Notes under the pieces: generated by a model
What the model saw: only the letters and a program-made list of their open reading frames with translations
The model's database searches: none
Told to the model about the DNA's origin: nothing
Made by a program: the position numbers and the translations under genes
In this document: positions 24,714 to 32,886 of the stretch, in pieces
Layout: the number at the start of each line of letters is the position of its first letter
How positions within the stretch are numbered: the stretch's first letter is position 1
NCBI GenBank assembly: GCA_964609625.1
Contig: CAZSRS010000016.1
Location: 1 to 64,000 of the forward strand
DNA from: G963674665 sp964609625
GTDB lineage: Bacteria > Desulfobacterota > Desulfovibrionia > Desulfovibrionales > Desulfovibrionaceae
Reading direction: 5' to 3'
Length of the DNA: 64,000 bases

Positions 24714-26348
24714 TTAATACATGCCACCACCCATGCCACCACCGGGCATCGGGGGGGTGTCCTTCTTGGGTTCGGGTTTTTCCGCCACGGCGCATTCGGT
24801 GGTCAGCAGCAGGGAGGCCACGCTGGCTGCGTTCTGCAGGGCCGAGCGGGTGACTTTCTTGGGATCGATGACACCGGCGGCGATGAGGTCTTCGAATTCG
24901 CCGCTGGCTGCGTTGAATCCGAATCCGCCCTTGCCAGCACGGACTTTTTCGACCGCAATGGCGCCTTCGAAACCGGCGTTCTGGGCGATCATGCGCAAGG
25001 GCTCCTCGATAGCGCGGCGGACGATGATGATGCCGGCCGCCTCTTCGTCATCAGCGGGTTTGACATTGTCCAGAGCCTTTTCACAGCGCAGCAAGGCCAC
25101 GCCGCCGCCGGCCACCACGCCTTCTTCAACCGCGGCGCGGGTGGAGTTGAGCGCGTCTTCCACGCGAGCCTTCTTTTCCTTCATCTCGGTCTCGGTGGCC
25201 GCGCCGACATTGATCACGGCCACGCCGCCGACGATCTTGGCCAGACGTTCCTGGAGCTTTTCACGGTCGTAGTCGCTGGTGGTGTCTTCGATCTGGGCGC
25301 GGATCTGTCGCACACGCGCCTTGATGTCCTCGGCGGAGCCGGCGCCGTCGATGATGGTGGTGTTTTCCTTGTCGATGGTCACGCGCTTGGCGCGGCCCAG
25401 GTGTCCCAGGGTGGCGGATTCGAGCTTCACGCCCAGGTCCTCGGAGATGCTGGTGCCACCGGTGAGAATGGCGATGTCTTGCAGCATGGCCTTGCGGCGG
25501 TCGCCGAAACCCGGGGCCTTCACGGCCACCACCTGCAGTGTGCCACGCAGCTTGTTCACTACCAGGGTGGCCAGGGCCTCGCCCTCCACGTCCTCGGCGA
25601 TGATCACCAGGGGGCGCCCCATCTTGGCCACCTGCTCCAGCAAGGGGAGCAGTTCCTTCATGTTGGAAATCTTCTTTTCATGGATCAGCAGATAGGCGTC
25701 GTCGAATTCGCAGACCATCTTCTCGGCATCGGTGACGAAATAGGGGGAGAGGTAGCCGCGGTCGAATTGCATGCCTTCCACCACTTCCAGCATGGTCTCC
25801 AGACCCTTGGCCTCTTCCACGGTAATCACGCCCTCTTTGCCGACCTTTTCCATGGCCTGGGCGATGATGTTGCCGATGGTGGCATCACTGTTGGCCGAGA
25901 TGGTTCCGACCTGGGCGATTTCCTTCTGGTCGCGGGTAGGCTTGGCGATCTTGGAGAGTTCTTCCACCAGGGCATCGACTGCTTTGTCGATGCCGCGCTT
26001 GATGGCCATGGCGTTACGACCGGCGGCCACGAGCTTCACGCCCTCGTTGAAGATGGATTGGGCCAGGATGGTGGCGGTGGTGGTGCCGTCGCCGGCAACG
26101 TCGGAAGTCTTGGAGGCGACTTCCTTGACCATCTGAGCGCCCATGTTCTCGAACTTGTTATCCAGTTCGATCTCCTTGGCCACGGTCACGCCGTCCTTAG
26201 TGATGATGGGAGAACCATAGCTTTTTTCGATGAGTACGTTGCGCCCCTTGGGACCCAGGGTGACCTTCACGGCGTCGGCAAGAGTGTTCACGCCTTTGGC
26301 CAGCAGGGAGCGCGCTTTTGAATCAAAAAGGATTTCCTTGGCAGACAT
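24714..26348 (-). CDS. groEL: Chaperonin GroEL (60 kDa)
   Basis: 544-residue class I chaperonin subunit that forms the double heptamer folding chamber with GroES. Canonical parts: DAVKVTLGPKGRNVLIEKSYG, the ATP site VAGDGTTTATILAQ, EGVVAGGGVALLR, and the C-terminal GGM-type tail (GGGMGGGMY). The start has GGAGGAA upstream and follows groES by 35 bases. Expression is expected to be heat-inducible through the CIRCE operator ahead of groES. Confidence 0.98.
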   Translation of the reverse strand: MSAKEILFDSKARSLLAKGVNTLADAVKVTLGPKGRNVLIEKSYGSPIITKDGVTVAKEIELDNKFENMGAQMVKEVASKTSDVAGDGTTTATILAQSIFNEGVKLVAAGRNAMAIKRGIDKAVDALVEELSKIAKPTRDQKEIAQVGTISANSDATIGNIIAQAMEKVGKEGVITVEEAKGLETMLEVVEGMQFDRGYLSPYFVTDAEKMVCEFDDAYLLIHEKKISNMKELLPLLEQVAKMGRPLVIIAEDVEGEALATLVVNKLRGTLQVVAVKAPGFGDRRKAMLQDIAILTGGTSISEDLGVKLESATLGHLGRAKRVTIDKENTTIIDGAGSAEDIKARVRQIRAQIEDTTSDYDREKLQERLAKIVGGVAVINVGAATETEMKEKKARVEDALNSTRAAVEEGVVAGGGVALLRCEKALDNVKPADDEEAAGIIIVRRAIEEPLRMIAQNAGFEGAIAVEKVRAGKGGFGFNAASGEFEDLIAAGVIDPKKVTRSALQNAASVASLLLTTECAVAEKPEPKKDTPPMPGGGMGGGMY

Positions 26349-26383
26349 GTGTGTTCCTCCGAAGATGTGCGGGTAAGCGGGAG

Positions 26384-26671
26384 CTATTCGATGATGGCCA
26401 GAATGTCGTCTTCGCGCATGACAAGATGATCCACGCCGTCGATCTTGATTTCGGTGCCGCCGTACTTGGAAAAGAGCACGGTGTCTCCAGCCTTGACACT
26501 CATGGCCACGGTCTTGCCGTCATCGGTGGTCTTGCCGGGACCGGCAGCCACGACCTTGCCCTTGATCGGCTTTTCCTTTGCCGAATCGGGAATGATGATG
26601 CCGCCTTTGGTCACTTCCTCTTCTTCCAGACGCTTGATCAGTACACGATCAGACAACGGTTTGAGCTTCAT
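26384..26671 (-). CDS. groES: Co-chaperonin GroES (10 kDa)
   Basis: 95 residues, MKLKPLSDRVLIKRLEEEE at the start, mobile loop KGGIIIPDSAKEKP and the C-terminal LVMREDDILAIIE. It caps the GroEL ring. The ATG at 26671 has GGAGGATTCGC upstream; a longer frame to 26860 runs through the promoter and is not real. First gene of the groES-groEL operon. Confidence 0.97.
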   Translation of the reverse strand: MKLKPLSDRVLIKRLEEEEVTKGGIIIPDSAKEKPIKGKVVAAGPGKTTDDGKTVAMSVKAGDTVLFSKYGGTEIKIDGVDHLVMREDDILAIIE

Positions 26672-26705
26672 GCGAATCCTCCGGAAAGTGTCATTTGGTT
26701 TTGTA

Positions 26706-26732
26706 TTAGCACTCGTTTTGGTCGAGTGCCAG
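26706..26732 (-). promoter_or_regulatory. CIRCE operator (HrcA site)
   Basis: TTAGCACTC (26706-26714), nine-base spacer, GAGTGCCAG (26724-26732). The left arm is the perfect CIRCE half; the right arm differs from GAGTGCTAA at two positions. It lies 35 bases upstream of groES. HrcA binding here would repress the operon until heat stress. Confidence 0.9.
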
Positions 26733-26761
26733 TCATTTAAGTCCTTTCCACTGCAAGTCAA
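26733..26761 (-). promoter_or_regulatory. Promoter of groES-groEL
   Basis: Minus strand -35 TTGACT (26761-26756), with -10 candidates overlapping 26740-26733 (TTAAAT at 15 bases or AAATGA at 17 bases). The operator begins immediately downstream, so HrcA would block the transcription start. Confidence 0.5.
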
Positions 26762-26824
26762 GGGGCAAGCGTAAAAATGCTGCGTGGTCGATATTATGCT
26801 CAAAGAGGAATAATCACTGTAATC

Positions 26825-26853
26825 TTGATGGGGTATTCCAAGGGTGCTATAAG
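26825..26853 (+). promoter_or_regulatory. Promoter of the aor gene
   Basis: TTGATG (26825-26830), 17-base spacer, TATAAG (26848-26853); good match and optimal spacing, about 75 bases ahead of the aor start. Divergent from the groES promoter. No riboswitch-like fold was evident in the short leader. Confidence 0.65.
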
Positions 26854-26927
26854 GGAACATTGATTAGGAATATCTTGGCGACATCCCTGGATAGGGTCAA
26901 ACAGTGCACATTGCAAGGAGGATGTAC

Positions 26928-28664
26928 ATGGACACTCTGTTTCGTATCGATATGGGCGCTTCCGGCGGTCCAAAAGTCAGCAAGGAAGCGTTGGGAGACT
27001 ATCAAGGATTTGGGGGGCGCGCTTTGACGTCCGCCATCGTGAACAAGGAAGTACCGGCCGACTGTCATCCCTTGGGCCCCGAGAACAAGCTGGTCATCGC
27101 GCCCGGGCTCTTGTCCGGTACCGCCGCGGCTAACTCCGGCCGGCTGTCCGTGGGCTGCAAGAGCCCCCTCACCGGCGGCATCAAGGAGGCCAATGCCGGT
27201 GGCCAGGCAGCTCAACTGCTGGGTAGGCTCGGCATCGCCGCAATCGTCCTGGAAGGTGTGGGTCCAAAGGACGGCCCCTACGTCATCCGCGTCAGCGCCG
27301 ACGGCGTCAAGGTGGAGAAGGACGCCAGCGTGAAGATGCTCACCAACTACCAGCTCATGGAGAAGTTCCTGCCCGAGTATGAGAAGGACGGCTCCATGAT
27401 TTCCATAGGCACTGCCGGTGAAATGCGTATGGCCAATTCCTCCATCGCGATCACCGACATCGAGGGTCGCCCCACCCGGCATGCGGGGCGCGGTGGCGTG
27501 GGCGCCGTCATGGGCAGCAAGGGCGTCAAGGTCATCCTCATTGATGCCGCCGGCGCCAAGATGCGCACCCCGGCCGATCCCGAGGCCTTCAAGGCCGCGA
27601 ACAAGGTCTTCGTAGAAGGCCTCAAGAGCCATCCTGTCACCGGGCAGGGTCTGCCGGCCTACGGCACCAACGTGCTGACCAACGTCATCAACGAGGCCGG
27701 TGCCTACCCCACCTACAATTTCTCCACGGGGCAGTTCGCCGGCGCTTCCAAGATCAGCGGCGAGACACAGGCCGAGCTTGAAGCCAAACGCGGGGGCAAT
27801 CCGACCCACGGCTGCCATCGCGGCTGCGTGATGAAGTGCTCCGGCATCTACCACGACAAGGACGGCAACTTCCTGACCAAGCAGCCCGAATACGAGACCG
27901 TCTGGGCCCATGGCGGCAACTGCGGCATCGACGACCTGGACGCCATCGCCATGATGGACCGCCTGGACGACGATTACGGCCTGGATACCATCGAGATGGG
28001 CGCCACCATCGGCGTGGCCATGGAAGCCGGCCTGATTCCCTTTGGCGACGCCCAGGGCGCCATCAACTTGGTGCATGAAGTGGGCAAGGGTACCCACCTG
28101 GGGCGTGTCCTGGGCGCGGGCACGGCCGCCACGGCCAAGGCCTTCGGCATCGAACGCGCCCCCGTGGTGAAGAACCAGGCCATGCCGGCCTATGACCCTC
28201 GCGCCGTCAAGGGCGTGGGCGTGACGTACGCCACCTCGCCCATGGGCGCCGACCACACTGCGGGCTACGCCGTGGCCACCAACATCCTCAAGGTCGGCGG
28301 CGACGTGGACCCCCTGAGCGCCAAGGGTCAGGTGGAGCTGTCGCGCAACCTGCAGATCGCCACGGCCGCGGTGGACGCCACGGGTATGTGTCTGTTCATC
28401 GCCTTTGCCGTCCTTGACCAGCCCCAGACCTTCCAGGCCCTCATCGACCTGCTCAATGCCCAATATGGCTGGAAACTCGACGCCGACGCCGTGGTGGGCT
28501 ACGGCAAGAGCATCCTGAAGAACGAACGTGACTTCAATACGCGCGCCGGCTTCACGGCCCAGGACGACCGCCTGCCGCGTTACTTCATCCGCGAGTCCCT
28601 GGCGCCGCACAACGTGACCTTTGACATCACCGACAGCGACCTGGACCAGGTCTTCAACTTTTAG
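26928..28664 (+). CDS. aor: Aldehyde:ferredoxin oxidoreductase (tungstopterin family)
   Basis: 578-residue AOR-family enzyme, oxidising aldehydes to acids with ferredoxin as acceptor. Start ATG 26928 has GGAGG nine bases upstream. N-terminal tungstopterin-binding region: GGRALTSAIV, LSGTAAANSGRLSVGCKSPL and EANAGGQAAQLLGRLG. The 4Fe-4S ligands appear as Cys-X3-Cys-X3-Cys (HGCHRGCVMKC, about residues 294-304), with the fourth likely in ATGMCLFIA. The Cys-X2 spacing of classical P. furiosus AOR is not kept. The gene is followed by an unknown and a MoaD-like gene, probably its cofactor support. It has its own promoter and a hairpin after the stop. Confidence 0.92.
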   Translation: MDTLFRIDMGASGGPKVSKEALGDYQGFGGRALTSAIVNKEVPADCHPLGPENKLVIAPGLLSGTAAANSGRLSVGCKSPLTGGIKEANAGGQAAQLLGRLGIAAIVLEGVGPKDGPYVIRVSADGVKVEKDASVKMLTNYQLMEKFLPEYEKDGSMISIGTAGEMRMANSSIAITDIEGRPTRHAGRGGVGAVMGSKGVKVILIDAAGAKMRTPADPEAFKAANKVFVEGLKSHPVTGQGLPAYGTNVLTNVINEAGAYPTYNFSTGQFAGASKISGETQAELEAKRGGNPTHGCHRGCVMKCSGIYHDKDGNFLTKQPEYETVWAHGGNCGIDDLDAIAMMDRLDDDYGLDTIEMGATIGVAMEAGLIPFGDAQGAINLVHEVGKGTHLGRVLGAGTAATAKAFGIERAPVVKNQAMPAYDPRAVKGVGVTYATSPMGADHTAGYAVATNILKVGGDVDPLSAKGQVELSRNLQIATAAVDATGMCLFIAFAVLDQPQTFQALIDLLNAQYGWKLDADAVVGYGKSILKNERDFNTRAGFTAQDDRLPRYFIRESLAPHNVTFDITDSDLDQVFNF

Positions 28665-28680
28665 TTTGTCGCCGGTTCTA

Positions 28681-28714
28681 CCCGAGGGAGGCCACTATAG
28701 CGGCTTCCCTCGGG
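28681..28714 (+). terminator. Hairpin after aor
   Basis: CCCGAGGGA (28681-28689) / TCCCTCGGG (28706-28714), 17 bases past the aor stop, without a T-run. It may attenuate rather than end transcription, because the next two genes look functionally linked. Confidence 0.55.
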
Positions 28715-28830
28715 ATCCCCTTCACAAGCGCATGATTTGACCATACTATGACCTCACGGCGTAGGACACTGCGTGTTGAACTTCAATGCTTCGCGTCCCG
28801 GATTGCATCAGGCCAAAGGAATACTCTGAA

Positions 28831-29460
28831 ATGACAAAAGAAGTTGAACGACTGCGGCTTCTCGGCGTGTCGGACGAGGGGCTCGGGGAACTGACCCCTC
28901 TCCTGGAGCGGGGCGTGTACATGACCGGCAGGGATGGCTCCAGCATGGCCGATTTCATGATCCGGGACCTGGGCCTGACGCCGGAATTCGTGGAGCGGAA
29001 CGTCCAGACCGTGTTCCTGAATTACAGCCCGGTGGACGATTTCTCCACCGCGCGGATCCACGACGGCTCGGTGGTGGCGCTCTCCGCGGCCCTGCCCGGG
29101 TTGGTGGGCGCGGTGATGCGTAAGAGCGGTTTTTTGGCCTCGTTGCGGCAAGGCATCACCAAGGGAGCGGAACTGGGAGTGGAGGAGACCGGAACACCGG
29201 TCACGGTCCGGGTCAAGGCCTTCAATCTGCTTCGGGAGCCGCTCGCGCGGTTGTTCTTCCGCAAGGGCGTGCTGCTGCCCATGCGCGAGGCCGGCGAACT
29301 GCTGCGCTCCTTGCCAGAGGGCTTCTGGAACGGCTGCGCTGGCGTGGAGATCAAGGGGCAGCGGCTCGATCCCAGGCGCTATGAACTCGGCTTGCCAGAG
29401 AGCGACGCACTGCTTCTGCTGATTGCCGAAGCGCCGGAAGCCCCGAAAGGAGACGCCTGA
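28831..29460 (+). CDS. Unknown protein linked to aor and the MoaD-like gene
   Basis: 209 residues, no signal or membrane helix. N-terminal MTKEVERLRLLGVSDEGL, then RDGSSMADFMIRDLGL, FLNYSPVDDFSTARI, DGSVVALSAALPGLVGAVMRK, and a C-terminal FWNGCAGVEIKGQRLDP. It is probably a helper of tungstopterin enzyme maturation by position: its stop overlaps the start of the MoaD-like gene (TGATG). The ATG at 28831 has AAGGA about 11 bases upstream; an earlier ATG at 28786 lacks a ribosome binding site. I do not recognise the fold. Confidence 0.8.
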   Translation: MTKEVERLRLLGVSDEGLGELTPLLERGVYMTGRDGSSMADFMIRDLGLTPEFVERNVQTVFLNYSPVDDFSTARIHDGSVVALSAALPGLVGAVMRKSGFLASLRQGITKGAELGVEETGTPVTVRVKAFNLLREPLARLFFRKGVLLPMREAGELLRSLPEGFWNGCAGVEIKGQRLDPRRYELGLPESDALLLLIAEAPEAPKGDA

Positions 29461-29684
29461 TGCGCATCATGGTCAAGGCATTCGCCACGCTGTCCTCGTA
29501 TCAGCCCGAGGGCGGAGAACTCGATGTCGAATCGGGCGCCACGGTTGCCGACGTGCTTCGGCAACTGAAGCTGGACCCAGAGGAAGTGACCATCATTTTT
29601 GTCAACGGCGTGCACGCCGGGCTGGACAAGCCCTTGCAGGAAGGCGACAAGCTCGGGCTGTTCCCGCCTGTTGGCGGGGGGTAG
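29460..29684 (+). CDS. MoaD/ThiS-family sulfur carrier
   Basis: 74-residue ubiquitin-like protein ending GGG. The Gly-Gly tail is the site of adenylation and thiocarboxylation. It has the usual beta-grasp pattern (MRIMVKAFATLSSY, ATVADVLRQLKLDPEEV, IIFVNGVHAGLDKPLQEGDKL, FPPVGGG). Next to an aor gene, the likely role is delivering the dithiolene sulfur for tungstopterin/molybdopterin. ThiS-like use in thiamine synthesis is less likely here. Converges on rarA. Confidence 0.88.
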   Translation: MRIMVKAFATLSSYQPEGGELDVESGATVADVLRQLKLDPEEVTIIFVNGVHAGLDKPLQEGDKLGLFPPVGGG

Positions 29685-29717
29685 TGCTTTCGGGCGTGGG
29701 CCGGACTTTGTACGCGG

Positions 29718-30944
29718 TCATTCCGACTTGGGCGAAAGGGCCTTGCGCAGCCGGCGCCACCAGGCCGTGACCCGCGACTCCGCGCCCTGGTCCTTGGGCT
29801 GGTAAAAGGTGGCGTTGCGCAGTCCGTCCGGCAGGTATTGCTGCCGCACCCAGGCTCCCGGGAAGTTGTGCGGGTATTTGTATCCTTCTCCGAATCCCCA
29901 ATCCTTTTGCAGTTTCGTGGACGGGTTACGCAGGTGCAGGGGCACGGTCAGCCTGCCACTGCGTTTGATCTCCTGTTGCGCGGCGCGATAGGCCGCGTAG
30001 GTGCTGTTGCTCTTGGGCGTCACGGCCAGGTACACACAGGTTTCGGCCATGGGGATGAAGCCTTCGGGCATGCCCACGAACTCCACGGCCTGCTGGCAGG
30101 CCACGGCTAGGGGCAGGGCGTAGGGATCGGCCAGTCCCACGTCTTCGCTGGCCGAGAGGATCAGCCTGCGGCAGACGAAGCGCGGGTCCTCTCCCCCTTC
30201 GAGCAGACAGGCCAGGTAGTAGAGTGCGGCGTCAGGGTCCGAGCCACGGATGGACTTGATCAGGGCCGAAGCCAGTTCGTAATGGTTGTCACCGGCCTTG
30301 TCGTGCCGCAGGCGCATCTCGGGCAGGGCCTCGCGCATCCCCTCGCCGGTGCGCTTGTCCTCGGGCAGGGCCGCCGCATACTCCACCAGATTGAGCAGGG
30401 TCCGGGCGTCGCCGCCGGACATGTTGGCCAGCACCTGCAGGGCGGGGAGTTCCAATTCCATGCCCAGGGTCTGCGCGCCCCTGCGGGCCACTTCGGTCAG
30501 TTCGCCCAGGCTCAGGGGGCCGAGATTGAGCACGTGCAGCCGGGAGAGGAGTTGCCGGGTGACGCTGAAGGAGGGGTTTTCCGTGGTGGTGGCCAGCAGT
30601 GTAATCTCGCCGCTCTCCAGGAGTGGGAGAAAAAAGTCCTGTTGGGCTTTGGAAAAACGGTGCAGCTCGTCGAGAACGAGGACCCGCTGACCGGACAGGA
30701 GCTTGCGCAGTTGCTGCAAGCCAGCCTCGGGTGCGCTGACGCGGATCCAGGGAGAGCCGGTGTTCTGGGCCAGGAGAATGGCCAGGGTGGACTTGCCGCA
30801 GCCTGGCGGACCGAAGAAGAGCAGGCTGGGCAGGCGCTTGGCGCGCAGGAAATTCTCCAGCTTGCGCCTGATGCGCTCCTGTCCCACGAATTCGTCCAGG
30901 TTCGTGGGCCTGATCCTGTCGGCAAGGGGCTGGGAAGCGTTCAC
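29718..30944 (-). CDS. rarA: Replication-associated recombination protein RarA (MgsA)
   Basis: 408-residue AAA+ ATPase of the RarA/WRNIP1 family, acting at stalled forks. Start is a GTG (30944) with AGGAG six bases upstream. RPTNLDEFVGQERI, Walker A FFGPPGCGKSTLA, Walker B VLVLDELHRFSKAQQDF, sensor TTENPSFSVTRQLLSR, then the tetramerisation domain with HYELASALIKSIRGSDPDAA, and C-terminal YKYPHNFPGAWVRQQYLPD. The GTG overlaps the rsmE stop by four bases (GTGA), so they are co-translated. Confidence 0.95.
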   Translation of the reverse strand: MNASQPLADRIRPTNLDEFVGQERIRRKLENFLRAKRLPSLLFFGPPGCGKSTLAILLAQNTGSPWIRVSAPEAGLQQLRKLLSGQRVLVLDELHRFSKAQQDFFLPLLESGEITLLATTTENPSFSVTRQLLSRLHVLNLGPLSLGELTEVARRGAQTLGMELELPALQVLANMSGGDARTLLNLVEYAAALPEDKRTGEGMREALPEMRLRHDKAGDNHYELASALIKSIRGSDPDAALYYLACLLEGGEDPRFVCRRLILSASEDVGLADPYALPLAVACQQAVEFVGMPEGFIPMAETCVYLAVTPKSNSTYAAYRAAQQEIKRSGRLTVPLHLRNPSTKLQKDWGFGEGYKYPHNFPGAWVRQQYLPDGLRNATFYQPKDQGAESRVTAWWRRLRKALSPKSE

Positions 30945-31726
30945 GGAGTCTCCTGTGCGGCCGAGGGCTGTTGCCCCGCCCACCAGAACAGCCCAAGGCA
31001 GAGCAGAGCGGCGGTTTCCCAGCGCAGGACCCGTTGCCCCAGGCTCACGGGTTCGGCGCCGGCCTCCAGGAGCACGGTGACCTCCTCGTCGTGCAGTCCG
31101 CCTTCCGGGCCCACGATAAACAGCGCCCTGTGGCAGGAGGTGAGGGCTTCCAGGCCCAGGACGTTTTGTTCCTGGGGGCGCTCCCAGAGCAGGAAGGAGC
31201 GCTGGAACCCGGGCAGGGCCTGGGCCAGTTGTCGTGCACCACGAGGCAGGGTGGCCAGTTCGGGCAGCCAGGGATTCTTGCTCTGCTTAGCGCCGGCCAC
31301 GCACTGTTGCAGCCAGGTTTCCTTGCCCTCTTCGGGCACGCGTCCCTGACTGTGGCGCCCCTGCCAGAGCCAGAGCCCGGATGCCTCGAATTCCACGGCC
31401 TTTTCCATGAGCCACCCCCTGCGCAAGGACTTGCTCCAGCCTTGGGCGAGAACGCACTGTCTCCTGGGGCGCGGCAGAATCTCCAGGGATTCGGAACGCA
31501 ACCTTGCGATGTTCTTGCTCACTGTTTCGATGCGGAACAGGCCGCGCCTGCCCCGGCCGTCGAAGAGCTGGACCAGGTCACCGGGCTTGTGGCGTAGGAC
31601 GCCGAGCATGTGCCGCGCCTCCTGTCCCTGGATGGTCACGGAGATGGGGACGTCGGATACGGGCCAGTGCTCGGGCTCCAGGTAGAAGGCGCTCCCTGGA
31701 GGGGCGGTGGGGAGTTGGTCGGCCAT
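30941..31726 (-). CDS. rsmE: 16S rRNA (uracil1498-N3)-methyltransferase
   Basis: 261-residue SPOUT (trefoil-knot) methyltransferase that makes m3U1498 in the decoding site. N-terminal PUA-like part (ISVTIQGQEARHMLGVLRHKPGD), then the knot: FIVGPEGGLHDEEV and VSLGQRVLRWETAAL, which bind SAM. Followed by rarA with a four-base overlap; gcvT lies upstream on the same strand after 16 bases. Confidence 0.93.
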   Translation of the reverse strand: MADQLPTAPPGSAFYLEPEHWPVSDVPISVTIQGQEARHMLGVLRHKPGDLVQLFDGRGRRGLFRIETVSKNIARLRSESLEILPRPRRQCVLAQGWSKSLRRGWLMEKAVEFEASGLWLWQGRHSQGRVPEEGKETWLQQCVAGAKQSKNPWLPELATLPRGARQLAQALPGFQRSFLLWERPQEQNVLGLEALTSCHRALFIVGPEGGLHDEEVTVLLEAGAEPVSLGQRVLRWETAALLCLGLFWWAGQQPSAAQETP

Positions 31727-31742
31727 GGCGCTGAGGAAGAGG

Positions 31743-32828
31743 TCACTCCAGCTTCATGCGAGCCGTGCCTTTTTTATAGAAAGGCAGCTCGGAGCGGAAG
31801 GCCGGCAGTTCGGTCTTGGCTGTTTTGACCATGAAGTTGTCCGCGGTTGCTGCATCCGCCCGGATATAGGCCAGGGCCACGGCATGGCCCAGGGACGGCG
31901 CGAAGGAGCCGCTGGTGACGCGTCCCACCTCGTTGCCGGCCTCGTCCAGGACCAAGTCGTGGTTTCTGGCGCTACGCCTGCCTTCCAGGATGAGTGGCAC
32001 GAGGAGTTCGCGGACGGTGGCGGCGTTTCCCTTGCCCACGTAATCGGCCTGGGAGGTGAGCAGCATGCCGTAGCCGGCTTCTGTCGGGGTGTGTTCCTCG
32101 TCCAGATCATGGCCATAGAGAGGCAGGCCCATTTCCAGGCGCAAGGTGTCGCGGGCGCCGAGGCCGGCCGGTAGGACGCGTTTGTCCGCAAGACAGGCTT
32201 CCCATAGGGGCAGAGCCTTGTGCGCATCCACGTAGAGTTCGTAGCCCAATTCACCGGTATAGCCGGTACGGCTGACCAGGAGGGGGACGCCGAGATAGGT
32301 TGTCTGGAAAAAACCGAAGTAGCGAAGGTTCCTGAGGGATTCCTGGAGGACCACTTGCAGCACTTCGAGGGAGGCCGGTCCTTGCAGGTCGATCTTGGCG
32401 GTCTGCTTCGAGATGTCAGTGAGCTGCACGCTTTCGGGCAGGCGTTGCCGCAGGATGTGGAAATCCACCTCGGTGCGTGCGCCGTTGACCACGATCATGT
32501 AGTGGTCGCGCTCCAAGCAATAGACGATGCAGTCGTCGATGACGCCGCCTTGCTCGTTGAGCAGGAATCCGTAGCGGCAGCGCCCCGGCGCGAGGGTTTC
32601 GAGGTTATGGGCCACGGCTTTTTCCAGGGCGGCTTTGGCGTCCGGTCCCTGGACCATGAACTCGCCCATGTGGCAGATGTCGAACACGCAGGCCTGTTCC
32701 CTGGTGTGCTGGTGCTCGAGGAGGATGCCCTGGTACTGGATGGGCATGTCCCATCCGGCAAAGGGGGCCATCTTGGCGTCGTGCTCCAGGTGCCAAGCAT
32801 GCAAGGGGGTTCGGTCCAGGCTGCTCAC
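31743..32828 (-). CDS. gcvT: Aminomethyltransferase (glycine cleavage T protein)
   Basis: 361 residues, transferring the aminomethyl carbon of glycine to tetrahydrofolate and releasing ammonia. Landmarks: FAGWDMPIQYQG, FDICHMGEFMVQGPDA, NGARTEVDFHIL, SRTGYTGELGYELYV, ARDTLRLEMGLPLYGHDL, and C-terminal RVTSGSFAPSLGHAVALAYI. Start GTG 32828 with AAGGAG six bases upstream; the longer frame to 33044 overlaps the next gene. No other gcv genes are nearby, so the rest of the system must be elsewhere. Confidence 0.95.
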   Translation of the reverse strand: MSSLDRTPLHAWHLEHDAKMAPFAGWDMPIQYQGILLEHQHTREQACVFDICHMGEFMVQGPDAKAALEKAVAHNLETLAPGRCRYGFLLNEQGGVIDDCIVYCLERDHYMIVVNGARTEVDFHILRQRLPESVQLTDISKQTAKIDLQGPASLEVLQVVLQESLRNLRYFGFFQTTYLGVPLLVSRTGYTGELGYELYVDAHKALPLWEACLADKRVLPAGLGARDTLRLEMGLPLYGHDLDEEHTPTEAGYGMLLTSQADYVGKGNAATVRELLVPLILEGRRSARNHDLVLDEAGNEVGRVTSGSFAPSLGHAVALAYIRADAATADNFMVKTAKTELPAFRSELPFYKKGTARMKLE

Positions 32829-32886
32829 GGTGACTCCTTGTGAGGTTGTTGTTAATCGGCAGGGTGGATGACAAGGGGGATGGACG

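Noticed and set aside
24687..26321. 544-codon plus-strand frame opposite groEL
   Set aside because: Same length as groEL by chance of codon bias; His/Gly-rich, no motif, groEL is certain.
26733..26927. Possible molybdenum/tungsten cofactor riboswitch before aor
   Set aside because: The leader after the predicted promoter is only about 70 bases and I could not find the conserved stems of that class.
26847..28610. 587-codon minus-strand frame opposite aor
   Set aside because: Antisense shadow of aor; the translated composition (His/Val/Gly/Ala) is typical of reverse high-GC codons.
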